DNA from: Mycolicibacterium parafortuitum
GTDB taxonomy: Bacteria; Actinomycetota; Actinomycetes; Mycobacteriales; Mycobacteriaceae
Assembly (NCBI RefSeq): GCF_002086815.1
Contig: NZ_MVID01000004.1
Span: 1-64,000, forward strand
Direction: 5' to 3'
Length of the DNA: 64,000 bases
A program made the translations under genes and the position numbers. Below, piece by piece: positions 52,634 to 60,649 of this stretch; positions within the stretch are counted from its first letter, which is position 1, and every line of letters starts with the position of its first letter. The notes beneath the pieces were generated by a model that saw only the letters and a program-made list of their open reading frames with translations, did no database searches and was not told the DNA's origin.

Positions 52634-52942
52634 TCAGTGATGGTCGTCGTGGACGGCGTGGTCACCGTCATCGGTGACCACCGGATTGATCAGAATCTGG
52701 CGCTGCGCGACCACGGTCTCCAGTGCGGCAACCCAGTGGTCGTAGTACTCCCATTCGGCCCGGTCGGTTTCCGGGGTGGCTTCCCAGGCGCCGATCGTGT
52801 CGATGAGACTCTGCTGGAACTCACTCCACGGGTAGTGACCGAACTCCGAGAGCGCCAGCGCGAGCCCGAATGCCCTGCGCTGCCAGTCGTGATCGAACGA
52901 CGGTGCCGCCTGGTCAGTGGTACAGGTGCTGTGTAGTTTCAC
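52634..52942 (-). CDS. nitrile hydratase accessory protein with His-rich tail
   Basis: 102 residues from GTG 52942, co-translated with the alpha gene (GTGA). The core WQRRAFGLALALSEFGHYPWSEFQQSLI resembles the beta-subunit-like activators that insert cobalt in other nitrile hydratases. The tail reads TDDGDHAVHDDHH, Asp/His-rich and suited to binding a divalent metal. I infer a cobalt chaperone role. Confidence 0.8.
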   Translation of the reverse strand: MKLHSTCTTDQAAPSFDHDWQRRAFGLALALSEFGHYPWSEFQQSLIDTIGAWEATPETDRAEWEYYDHWVAALETVVAQRQILINPVVTDDGDHAVHDDHH

Positions 52943-53559
52943 GACGCACGTCCTGCCAGCGCGACACCCATCATCGACTCCGTGGTGACCAGGTCCATCA
53001 ACTCGTCATCGGTCAGTTCCTCGGTGCCGGCGGGCCGTTCCGGGATGACGAACCATCGTGAATGGCCGCTGGAATCCCAGACCTTGATCTCGGTGTCCTC
53101 GGCGAGCTCGACGCCGACTTCGGCGAGGACCGTACGGGGCTCCCGCGCCGCCCGCGCGCGGAACACGGGATCCTTGTACCAGTACGGCGGTAGTCCGAGG
53201 ACCGGCCACGGGAAACACGAGCACAGCGTGCAGATCACCAAATTGTGCACGCCGGGAGTGTTGGCGACGGCCTGCAGATGCTCCCCCTCCGCGCCGGCCA
53301 TCCCCTCCGGCAACTCCAGTTCCGCGATGGCTGCCGGGGTGTCGACGACGACCCGCGCCGCGAAGTCGGGATCCGTCCACGCTTTGACCACGATCTTCTT
53401 GCCGTTGAGCGGGGTCATCTCGGATTCGAAATAGGACAGCACCTTGTCGACGGTTTGGCTTGTGATGACGCCCTTTTCGATCAGGAGCCGTTCGAGCGCG
53501 GAAACCCTGTCCGCACTGAGTTTCTCACGCTCGGACGGATAGGCGAACTGCTCTGTCAC
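52939..53559 (-). CDS. nthA: cobalt-type nitrile hydratase alpha subunit
   Basis: 206 residues from GTG 53559. The metal site C110-T-L-C113-S-C115 (VICTLCSC) has Thr at the second place, which in this family marks the Co(III) type (Fe types have Ser). Two of these cysteines are normally oxidised to sulfenic and sulfinic acids. The alpha-beta pair hydrates nitriles to amides. It is co-translated with beta (GTGA) and the accessory gene. Confidence 0.92.
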   Translation of the reverse strand: MTEQFAYPSEREKLSADRVSALERLLIEKGVITSQTVDKVLSYFESEMTPLNGKKIVVKAWTDPDFAARVVVDTPAAIAELELPEGMAGAEGEHLQAVANTPGVHNLVICTLCSCFPWPVLGLPPYWYKDPVFRARAAREPRTVLAEVGVELAEDTEIKVWDSSGHSRWFVIPERPAGTEELTDDELMDLVTTESMMGVALAGRAS

Positions 53560-54293
53560 TTGACCTCCTCGATGGGTTGGAGATACGCCTCGAAAAGCTC
53601 GGCGTAGAGGGCATTGGCGCCCGGTTCTGCCCTGGGGCCCCACAGCTCCTCCGGGGTGAACTCGACGATGTAGATCGGCATCGGGTCGCCGATGCCGTCA
53701 CCGGTGTGGACGAAGTATCCGTAGTCGCCCTCGAAGATGCGTTGCACCGTACCGACTTTGGCGCGGAGATAACCGGGCAGGCGGGTGTGCGCGCCGGCCG
53801 GCGTGTTGGCGATCGCCACCCTCTCGCCCACCGCGAACTTCGGATGCGCGACGTCGCGGCGCGGGCTGTCTCCCCGCCGAAGGTAGTCGATCACCTGATC
53901 GTCGATCGCGGGGTCACCACCTTCGACGACCGCCGATTCAGGCGCCTCGATGAGCGCGCTGATCTCCTCCTCGGAGACATAACCGTTGTCGATGAAGAAC
54001 TGGCTGATCCCGCCGAGCCACTTCTCGTAATAGCGAAACTTGAAATAGTCGAAAGGGTTCATGCCCTCGGCGCCGGTGCGCAGCGACGCCCATGTCCACT
54101 CGTCCCGAAAGGTCGTCGGGACCTGCTCGACCGGGTACTGCGGCAGGGCTGCGCCGAGGTGGTTGCTCAGGCCCATCATCGCCACGTGGATGCCGAAAAT
54201 TCGTTTCTCCCAGTCTTCGACGAAGACCTTCTTCTCGAGATTCAGTGGTTCCGGCAGGCCCTCAAGCCCGCCGAGGTAATGCTGCAGTTTCAC
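53556..54293 (-). CDS. nthB: nitrile hydratase beta subunit
   Basis: 245 residues from GTG 54293. The N-terminal half (FVEDWEKRIFGIHVAMMG...TFRDEWTWASLR) and the C-terminal beta-roll (FAVGERVAIANTPAGAHTRLPGYLRAKVGTV...) match beta subunits of nitrile hydratase. A single full-length beta gene argues against thiocyanate hydrolase, where these halves are separate. It overlaps the DUF1097 gene upstream (GTGA). Confidence 0.9.
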   Translation of the reverse strand: MKLQHYLGGLEGLPEPLNLEKKVFVEDWEKRIFGIHVAMMGLSNHLGAALPQYPVEQVPTTFRDEWTWASLRTGAEGMNPFDYFKFRYYEKWLGGISQFFIDNGYVSEEEISALIEAPESAVVEGGDPAIDDQVIDYLRRGDSPRRDVAHPKFAVGERVAIANTPAGAHTRLPGYLRAKVGTVQRIFEGDYGYFVHTGDGIGDPMPIYIVEFTPEELWGPRAEPGANALYAELFEAYLQPIEEVK

Positions 54294-54814
54294 GCCGTCA
54301 CGCCTTCCGGATCGGGACGGCCGGCGGGTGCCGGTCGCGTCATCAAGGTGGCCAGGTACTCGGAGGCGATGCCGAACGTCGCGCCGAGCACGCAGGCGCA
54401 CGCTGCCACCAGCCCCGGATGGGAGATGCTCGTCGCTGTGACCAGCTGGCCCGTCCCGGCGACGGTCGAGACCGTGGAGGCGAACCCGACCACGACAGCA
54501 GGCGTGGTGGACAGAAGCCCGACCCACGAGGCCTGAACCATCACCGCACTGCCGACACCGACCGCGATCGCGGTCGCGGTCAAGCTTCCGCCGAGCACGT
54601 GCGACGCGTACAGGCTCGCGCTGGCGATCGCGACACCGACCAGGTTCGAGCACACGGAGCGAACCCAGCCGGACGGACCGCCACCGACGAAGAAGAACGA
54701 CGCCCACGCCAGGAACACCACCCAGATCGGGACAGTGACCAATGTGGCCGTGAACGCCACCGCAACCCCACCGAGCACACCGATGCTCAGGGTGAGCGCA
54801 GACCGCGAATCCAT
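54290..54814 (-). CDS. DUF1097 family membrane protein, first gene of the nitrile hydratase operon
   Basis: 174 residues with five to six hydrophobic spans and little outside the membrane. DUF1097 has no established function. Here it is co-translated with the nitrile hydratase genes (GTGA overlap with beta) and is the first gene of the operon. By position it is a candidate channel for nitriles, amides or ammonia. ATG 54814. Confidence 0.72.
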   Translation of the reverse strand: MDSRSALTLSIGVLGGVAVAFTATLVTVPIWVVFLAWASFFFVGGGPSGWVRSVCSNLVGVAIASASLYASHVLGGSLTATAIAVGVGSAVMVQASWVGLLSTTPAVVVGFASTVSTVAGTGQLVTATSISHPGLVAACACVLGATFGIASEYLATLMTRPAPAGRPDPEGVTA

Positions 54815-55052
54815 ACCGCCCCCCACTCTCGTTTCGACCAACAGGACCGGGCCCGTGGCATCAGACCCGTGAACAACGTTGGGTTCGTGGTGTTTCGGTG
54901 ATGTAACCCCGGGCTTTCGGACGTCCTTCACGATGGACAAACTTGCGCCCAAACGGGACATCGGTCGGTCCAGGACCGACCGACACAGACACGTCGGATG
55001 CAATTCCGGACATCGCCGCACACGCGACGTAACCAAGGGTCACGCTGTGGCC

Positions 55053-56024
55053 ATGAGTTCGGCCGCCCACGCTCACCCGCGCCACATCGCGATGCTGGTG
55101 TTCGATGACGTTCGGGCTTTCGACGTGGCCGGCCCCCTCGAGGTCTTCGACATCGCCCGGGAGATGGGCTGCGCGTACTCGGTCGGGCTGTACTCCACGA
55201 CCGAGTCGCCGACGGTCCGGTGCGCATCCGGGGTTACGTTGCATGCCGCCCCGGCCTCGACGCTGGCGACGGTGGACACCCTGCTCGTGCCGGGCGGCGC
55301 CGGCCTCGTCACAGGTGGGATACCCCAGCATCTATCGAGAGTCATCCGTTCGCAGGTGAGAACGTCGCGCCGGGTCGCAGCGGTCTGCACGGGGTCCTTC
55401 GCCCTGGCCGCCGCCGGCGTGCTCGACGGCCGGCGCGCGACGACGCACTGGCGACATCTGGACACCTTCGCCACCCGCCACCCCGCGACCATCGTCGATC
55501 TGGACTCGGTGTATGTGCGCGACGGTGCCGTATGGACGTCCGCGGGTGCATCCGCGGGCATCGACCTCGCCCTCGCGCTGGTCGGCGACGACTACGGTAG
55601 CGCTGTCGCACAGGAGATCTCGAAAGAAATGGTGGTGCTGGGAAGGCGATTGGAAGGGCATCCCCAGATCTCCGTCGCCGCCCGAACACCGCGGCCCAAG
55701 CACCCCGGGATCGAACGGCTACTGGTGACCATCGCCGTCGACCCCGCGGGGAATTACGAACTCGACACGGTGGCAGGGCAACTCGGGCTCAGCACACGCC
55801 ACCTCGCAAGACTGTTCAAGTCTCAGGTGGGCGTGACGCTACGAAAGTATGTGCACGATGTCCGGCTGGAGAACGCCGTCGGACTGGTCATGGCCGGCGA
55901 ATCGTTTCATGCCGCGGCACGTCGCAGTGGACTGCACGCGGGAGCCCGGGTGCGTGACCACCTGGTCAGCCGGTCACGCGTCGACACCCGTGGTACGGAA
56001 GCGACTTCGGTACACGCCGGGTGA
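55053..56024 (+). CDS. GlxA-family regulator (DJ-1/PfpI-AraC), degenerate second helix-turn-helix
   Basis: 323 residues. A DJ-1/PfpI-like sensor domain (~10-180, AAVCTGSFALAAAGVLDGRRATTHW) precedes an AraC DNA-binding domain whose first helix-turn-helix (LSTRHLARLFKSQVG) is sound. The second part (FHAAARRSGLHAGARVRD...) lacks the usual FxxxFRRxxGxxPxxYR pattern. The 3' end overlaps the convergent GlxA gene by 51 bases. Divergent to the nitrile hydratase operon (238 bases), so it is the likely regulator, if functional. Confidence 0.82.
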   Translation: MSSAAHAHPRHIAMLVFDDVRAFDVAGPLEVFDIAREMGCAYSVGLYSTTESPTVRCASGVTLHAAPASTLATVDTLLVPGGAGLVTGGIPQHLSRVIRSQVRTSRRVAAVCTGSFALAAAGVLDGRRATTHWRHLDTFATRHPATIVDLDSVYVRDGAVWTSAGASAGIDLALALVGDDYGSAVAQEISKEMVVLGRRLEGHPQISVAARTPRPKHPGIERLLVTIAVDPAGNYELDTVAGQLGLSTRHLARLFKSQVGVTLRKYVHDVRLENAVGLVMAGESFHAAARRSGLHAGARVRDHLVSRSRVDTRGTEATSVHAG

Positions 56025-57038
56025 GATGCCGAGGTTGCGGCGGAATGTGCGCCGCATCGTGTCCGGCGTGCCGAAACCGCTGCGCCGGGCGACGGATTCC
56101 TGACTGTGGTCACCGGTCGCAAGCAGGACTTTGGCGGCCTCCAGGCGCGCGTGCTCGACGAAGCGCGCCGGCGTCATGCCGACCTGATCCCGGAACACTC
56201 GCACGAGGTGCCGCTCGCTGACGGCGGCGCGGGCTGCCATCGATGCGAGCGAATGGTCTCCGGCGGGATCCGAGATGACCGAATCCACCACCTCACGCAA
56301 TCCGCCGGTCACCGGCAGCGCCGATTCGGCCCAGACGCTGAACTGGGCCTGACCGCCGGGCCGTTGCAGGAACACGACCATCCACCGCGCCACCCGGCGG
56401 GCCACCGCCGGGCCGAAGTCACTCTCGACCATCGCGAGCGCGAGATCGATGCCCGCGGTGATGCCCGCGCCGGTGATGAAGGGCCCGTCTTGGACGAAGA
56501 GGGAGTCCGGATCGACGATCACCGTCGGGTAATCGCGCGCCAGCGTCTGGCAGTGCGCCCAGTGGGTCGTCGCCCGTCGCCCGTCGAGGAGGCCGAGCGC
56601 GGCGAGCACGAAGGAGCCGGTACACACGGAGGCGATCCTGCGCGCCCTCGGTGCGAGCCGACGCACCATGTCCATGGCGTCCGCGACCGAGTCCGGCGTC
56701 GGTTCCTCCGGGATGTCGTGCAGGCCCGGGGTGAATGTGAAGTCCGCCGGGACACCTCCTGGTACCACCAACGTGTCGAAGGTGTGCGGTACGTCGGCCA
56801 AGGCGATATCGACGTTCAGGGTCGCGAACGCCGTGGTCCCGACCGGTCGGCCGGTGGGCGAGGCCGTCAGCACCGTGTACCGCGCACCGAAGTCGTTGGC
56901 GCGGGCGAAGATTTCCAGCGGTGCCGCGACATCCTGCAGGGTGACTTTGTCGTAGAGCGCGAAGACGATGGTCTTGGTGCCGGCGCCGCCGTCCACCCCG
57001 CCGCCCGTGGGCGTGCCATGTCTGAATTCGTCTGCCAC
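55974..57038 (-). CDS. GlxA-family regulator (DJ-1/PfpI-AraC)
   Basis: 354 residues. The DJ-1-like domain (~22-215, SVCTGSFVLAALGLLDGRRATTHW) and a complete AraC domain with both helix-turn-helix units (VSERHLVRVFRDQVG and SGFGTPDTMRRTFRRNLGISPGVYRSRF) are intact. It is probably the regulator of the cysteine hydrolase/nitrilase/permease operon upstream on the same strand. An inverted repeat GTAAC-N8-GTTAC at 57095-57112 lies ahead of its start. Confidence 0.86.
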   Translation of the reverse strand: MADEFRHGTPTGGGVDGGAGTKTIVFALYDKVTLQDVAAPLEIFARANDFGARYTVLTASPTGRPVGTTAFATLNVDIALADVPHTFDTLVVPGGVPADFTFTPGLHDIPEEPTPDSVADAMDMVRRLAPRARRIASVCTGSFVLAALGLLDGRRATTHWAHCQTLARDYPTVIVDPDSLFVQDGPFITGAGITAGIDLALAMVESDFGPAVARRVARWMVVFLQRPGGQAQFSVWAESALPVTGGLREVVDSVISDPAGDHSLASMAARAAVSERHLVRVFRDQVGMTPARFVEHARLEAAKVLLATGDHSQESVARRSGFGTPDTMRRTFRRNLGISPGVYRSRFRTTGVDA

Positions 57039-57094
57039 GTGTCCGTTTCCGCCCGTCGGGGACCCTCCCCGGCGTGCCGATTGTGTCGGTCAAT

Positions 57095-57112
57095 GTAACG
57101 GCGGTCTGTTAC
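57095..57112. promoter_or_regulatory. inverted repeat upstream of the intact GlxA gene
   Basis: GTAAC (57095-57099) and GTTAC (57108-57112) are inverted with an 8-base gap, 57 bases before the ATG. A candidate binding site for the GlxA protein or another dimeric regulator; no further support. Confidence 0.3.
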
Positions 57113-57154
57113 CACCACATTGCCTGCGACACGTCGGTCACGTCACTGGCGGCG

Positions 57155-57850
57155 TCATCCGCCGACGGCGCCGTCCCAGCACGCGAGCAGCGACTCCGAC
57201 GTCGTGACCAGCCCGAGGTGTAACGACATCATCGCCAGCGCGGCCGACTCCAGCGCCTCGTCTGTCCCGCGCACCAGGTCTTGCAGCACCGTGACCCGGT
57301 AGCCGAGGTTCGATGCGTCGAACGCCGTGTTGAGCACACAGCAGTCGGCCATGATGCCGTCGAGCACGACCGCGGTCGTCCCCATCTGCCGCAGCAGGAA
57401 ATCGAGGTCGGTCGGATAGAACGCCGACAGTCGCTTCTTACCGGTCACCACCTCGTCGGCCGGGGCGACCTCGGTGACGAATTCTGTCCACCTGCTGCCG
57501 GCCAACGCGTGCCCGTCGGCGCCGGGGATGGGTCCGACATGGTGGGGGAAGGTGACACGCCACGCACTGCTGCTGGTGCCCTTGACATCGTCGGCACCCG
57601 ACGCGCGCACTTCGGAGCGGACGTGGATGACGGGCACCCCGTGCGCGCGGGCCGCGCGGTGGAACGCGTCGACCGCGCCGACGATCTCGCGTCCGCGCGG
57701 GGCCGGGCACGGGCACGCGGGGTCCTCGGACAGGTGACCCTGGTGCATGTCGATCGAGACGACGGCGGTGCGCCGGGGATCCAGCCAGGCCGCGAAGTCG
57801 CCCGCCGGGTCGAGTTCGTGCTCACGCCCGTAGACCAGATGGCTGCTCAT
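57155..57850 (-). CDS. isochorismatase-like cysteine hydrolase
   Basis: 231 residues. The triad is complete: Asp in VSIDMHQGHL, Lys in TGKKRLSAF and nucleophile Cys in MADCCVLNT. Enzymes of this family cleave amides such as biuret, N-carbamoylsarcosine, nicotinamide or ureidoacrylate. It overlaps the nitrilase gene (ATGA), pointing to a pathway that hydrolyses a nitrile and an amide or carbamoyl compound. Confidence 0.87.
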   Translation of the reverse strand: MSSHLVYGREHELDPAGDFAAWLDPRRTAVVSIDMHQGHLSEDPACPCPAPRGREIVGAVDAFHRAARAHGVPVIHVRSEVRASGADDVKGTSSSAWRVTFPHHVGPIPGADGHALAGSRWTEFVTEVAPADEVVTGKKRLSAFYPTDLDFLLRQMGTTAVVLDGIMADCCVLNTAFDASNLGYRVTVLQDLVRGTDEALESAALAMMSLHLGLVTTSESLLACWDGAVGG

Positions 57851-58779
57851 GGTGCCTCGCTTTCGATGGGGTGCTGCGCGAACAGATGCGCGAACAACTC
57901 GGGCCGGTTGTAGTGGCCGGCGACGTCGTGGACGAACTTGGGGCCGATGACGCCGTCAGGATCGACGTCGGCGTAGACCAGTTGCGGCGCATCGCTTTCG
58001 GCGCGGGCAAGGACCTGCCCGGCGGGACCGAGGATCGCCGCCCGTGCCCCGATGTCCGCGCCGCGCAGATAGTCGCCCGCACCGCCGTACCCGTACGCGT
58101 CGATCATCTCCTGCGACACCGTGGTCACCGCGCTGATCACATAGCACTTCAGCGAGTACCCCAGTGACCTCGGCACCAGGTCGACGACGGGCCCCATCGC
58201 GAGCGACGGGCTGAAATGCTGCGGCCACGACGCGACGTGCACCGTCGGGTAGGCGCGCGCCGCGGCGTACTGGGCGAGCGGGTTGGAGTTCTCACCGCAG
58301 ATCAGCCCGCTGATCGTGATGCCCTGTGCCGCGGCACTGTTGACGCTGCCGGTCTGTCCCGGGGCGTGCACCAGGCGTTCACCGATGGTCGGCACGTGCT
58401 TCTGGTGCCGTGCGGCCAGCTCGCCGTGTTCGGTGATGTGAAGTTGGGTGTTGAACAGCGTGCCGGTGGTTCCCGGAATCCGTTCGCACACCCCGATCAC
58501 GGCCGCGATACCGCCGTCGCGGCAGGCGGCGCGCAGCGCGTCGACCCCGGTCGACGGCACCTCGATCGCGTTGCCGAACAGCCGGGCGTTGAGCTCGAGG
58601 AAGCGGTCGTCGAACGCGTGCAGCTCGCCCCAGCCGGGATGGCCCGGGACGAACCCCTCCGGGAAACCGATCACGTCGGCGCCGTCGGCGGCGGCGCGAC
58701 CGATCAGCTCGACGGCCTTCGCGACGCTGGCGTCGCGGTCCAGGAACACCGGATGGTCCTGGACGGCAGCCAATCTCAT
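57847..58779 (-). CDS. nitrilase family hydrolase
   Basis: 310 residues. The triad: Glu in FPEGFVPGHPGW, Lys in RHQKHVPTIGER and Cys in GLICGENSNPLA. The FPEGF-PGHP block and ICGEN are typical of true nitrilases and cyanide-hydrolase relatives, not of amidases. It would convert a nitrile directly to acid and ammonia. Co-translated with the cysteine hydrolase; 16 bases after the permease. Confidence 0.88.
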   Translation of the reverse strand: MRLAAVQDHPVFLDRDASVAKAVELIGRAAADGADVIGFPEGFVPGHPGWGELHAFDDRFLELNARLFGNAIEVPSTGVDALRAACRDGGIAAVIGVCERIPGTTGTLFNTQLHITEHGELAARHQKHVPTIGERLVHAPGQTGSVNSAAAQGITISGLICGENSNPLAQYAAARAYPTVHVASWPQHFSPSLAMGPVVDLVPRSLGYSLKCYVISAVTTVSQEMIDAYGYGGAGDYLRGADIGARAAILGPAGQVLARAESDAPQLVYADVDPDGVIGPKFVHDVAGHYNRPELFAHLFAQHPIESEAP

Positions 58780-58795
58780 CAGGCCGCCGATCTCA

Positions 58796-60157
58796 TCACG
58801 CCGCGTCCGCTGCCACGGCGACCCGGCTCTCGAGCCGTGGCCTGATGATGAAGTTGACCAGGATGTTCAGCGTGATCAGCATGATGACGCCGAGCATCAT
58901 CGGGGTGTTGATCAAGCCGGCGATCTGGGGCGGCAGCGCGGCCAGGATGTCCTCCGGAATCCATTGCGTGCCCAGCGAGACGATGAACGACGTTGCGGCG
59001 ACGGCGATGTTCAGGTCGTCCCAGCGCACCTTCTGCAGCATCTGGATGCCGCTGATCGCGATGATGCCGAACAGGATCGTCGACGCGGCGGACAGCACCA
59101 CCCCGGACAGCCCGGCGATGAACATGCTGATCTGCGGCAGGAACGCCAGCGCGAACGCGAAGATGCCCGCGGCCATCGTGACGAACCGGCTGCCGATGCG
59201 GGTGATCCGGATGATGCCGACGTTCTCCGGATAGGACGTGGTGCCGATCCCGCCGAACGCCGCCCCCACGGTGGACCCTAGGAACTCGGTGAACAGACCG
59301 CGGTTGATGCGGTTGACGCTCAGCTTCTCCCCGCCCCAGCCGGAGACCAGGGTGTACATCCCCATCGCCTCGGCACCGGCCTGGAAGAACGCCAGCAGCA
59401 TCAGGATCACGACCGGCCACGCGACGCCGAACCCGAACGGGAAGATCGTCGGGACGCCGATCACCGAGGCCTCGCCGAGCGACGGCGGCGACCAGATCCC
59501 GGCCAGCAGCGCGACGACGGAGCCGACCGCGATGCCCACCAGGATCGCGGCGCGCTTGAACAGGGTTGAGCCGCCGAAGATCATGCAGCCGAGGATCACC
59601 ACGACCACCACGACGCCGACCCAGAAGCTGGACCATCCGTAGGAGTCGGTGCCCGCGGTGCCGAACCAGCCGGGCAGACCGATGTTGGCCAGCTGCGCAC
59701 CGATGATCACGAACAGGGTGCCGAACACGATCGGGTCGGCGGCGAACCTGCGGATGTGGCCGAACAGCCCGAGGTTGCCGATCGGGATCGACAACACCAT
59801 GAAGATCAGGCCCGCCACCACCATGGATCCGAACGCCGTGCCGAGGTCGTAGGTCGCCGCCGCGGCGAGGATCGCGACGAAGAACGCCGCGGTGGGGCCC
59901 TGCACGATCGGCAGCCGCACGATGCGGCTGGACTGCAGGATGGTGACCAGCCCGGTCAGCAGGAAGCAGGCCTGGACGATATGGCTGACGTCCTCTTGGC
60001 TGAGTTCCAGCGTCGCGCCGATAAGCACCGGGAAGATCCAGATGCCGGTCAGCGCGAGAAGATGCTGCAATCCGAACAGGCCCGTCTTGGGCAGCGGCAG
60101 ACGGTCCTGGATACCGACGTCCAGCACCGCCTCTCGATCGGCGGTGGATTCAGACAC
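58796..60157 (-). CDS. SLC23/uracil-xanthine permease-family transporter
   Basis: 453 residues from GTG 60157, with 12-14 membrane spans. The QGPTAAFFVAILAAA and GGIGTTSYPENVGIIRITRIGSR blocks match the nucleobase-ascorbate transporter family. The QAGAEAMGMY segment in the middle is at the substrate site. It is the first gene of the operon with the nitrilase and cysteine hydrolase, so its cargo is probably a heterocyclic or nitrile nitrogen source. Confidence 0.86.
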   Translation of the reverse strand: MSESTADREAVLDVGIQDRLPLPKTGLFGLQHLLALTGIWIFPVLIGATLELSQEDVSHIVQACFLLTGLVTILQSSRIVRLPIVQGPTAAFFVAILAAAATYDLGTAFGSMVVAGLIFMVLSIPIGNLGLFGHIRRFAADPIVFGTLFVIIGAQLANIGLPGWFGTAGTDSYGWSSFWVGVVVVVVILGCMIFGGSTLFKRAAILVGIAVGSVVALLAGIWSPPSLGEASVIGVPTIFPFGFGVAWPVVILMLLAFFQAGAEAMGMYTLVSGWGGEKLSVNRINRGLFTEFLGSTVGAAFGGIGTTSYPENVGIIRITRIGSRFVTMAAGIFAFALAFLPQISMFIAGLSGVVLSAASTILFGIIAISGIQMLQKVRWDDLNIAVAATSFIVSLGTQWIPEDILAALPPQIAGLINTPMMLGVIMLITLNILVNFIIRPRLESRVAVAADAA

Positions 60158-60446
60158 ACCGCAATCATTATGTTCTGACTGAAGTCTGTCAATGGTGGCG
60201 AAGCGCCCGAAACACACTCCCCCAGGTCGATATACCGCAATTAACCAGCTCTTTACGCAAGCCGGCCGGATCCGAAGCACCGGGACCGTGTTCGATGAGA
60301 TTTAAATTTCGGTCCGGGGCCGAAGCGCGTCGCCACCATGGCGCGTTTCGGGGGCCGCGGCACGGGGAAGAAGTGTCACGCGCCGTTACACATCCTCGTT
60401 CTGGTGTCACGGTGCACCACGACGGTCCCGAACCGAAAGGCCTACG
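60158..60446. promoter_or_regulatory. 289-base divergent control region
   Basis: The region between the permease and the 38-residue gene. On the minus strand it holds TTGACA near 60185-60190 and an AT-rich CATAAT near 60170, spaced closer than ideal; GACT-GA-AGTC (60177-60186) is an inverted repeat over the spacer. On the plus strand ATTTAAAT (60300-60307) is an AT island that may be a -10 for the ABC transporter genes. I see no riboswitch. Confidence 0.35.
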
Positions 60447-60563
60447 ATGACAACCCCCGAGCCGGGCAAGGACACCGACAGCGAGACCGAAGAAGTCTTG
60501 ACCACGCCTGCCACCCCGGGCGCCGAAGCCCTCCCGTCCGAACCCGAGGGCAGCGCCTCTTAG
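60447..60563 (+). CDS. 38-residue acidic peptide, tentative
   Basis: The ATG at 60447 follows a GAAAGG ribosome site. The peptide is Glu/Pro/Thr-rich (MTTPEPGKDTDSETEEV at the start) and disordered, with no transmembrane segment. It lies 86 bases before the ABC ATPase gene and may be a small leader gene of that operon or a chance frame. Confidence 0.4.
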   Translation: MTTPEPGKDTDSETEEVLTTPATPGAEALPSEPEGSAS

Positions 60564-60649
60564 AGGACAGCAGCGGCGGTCGGCAAGCTTTCAAACCGCG
60601 GTGGCGAAAACTCGTGACGGCCCCGCGCGCGGCCGCCATCATCCCCCGA

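Noticed and set aside
52939..54293. Thiocyanate hydrolase instead of nitrile hydratase
   Set aside because: The beta gene is one full-length unit and there are two catalytic subunit genes; thiocyanate hydrolase has three, with the beta halves split.
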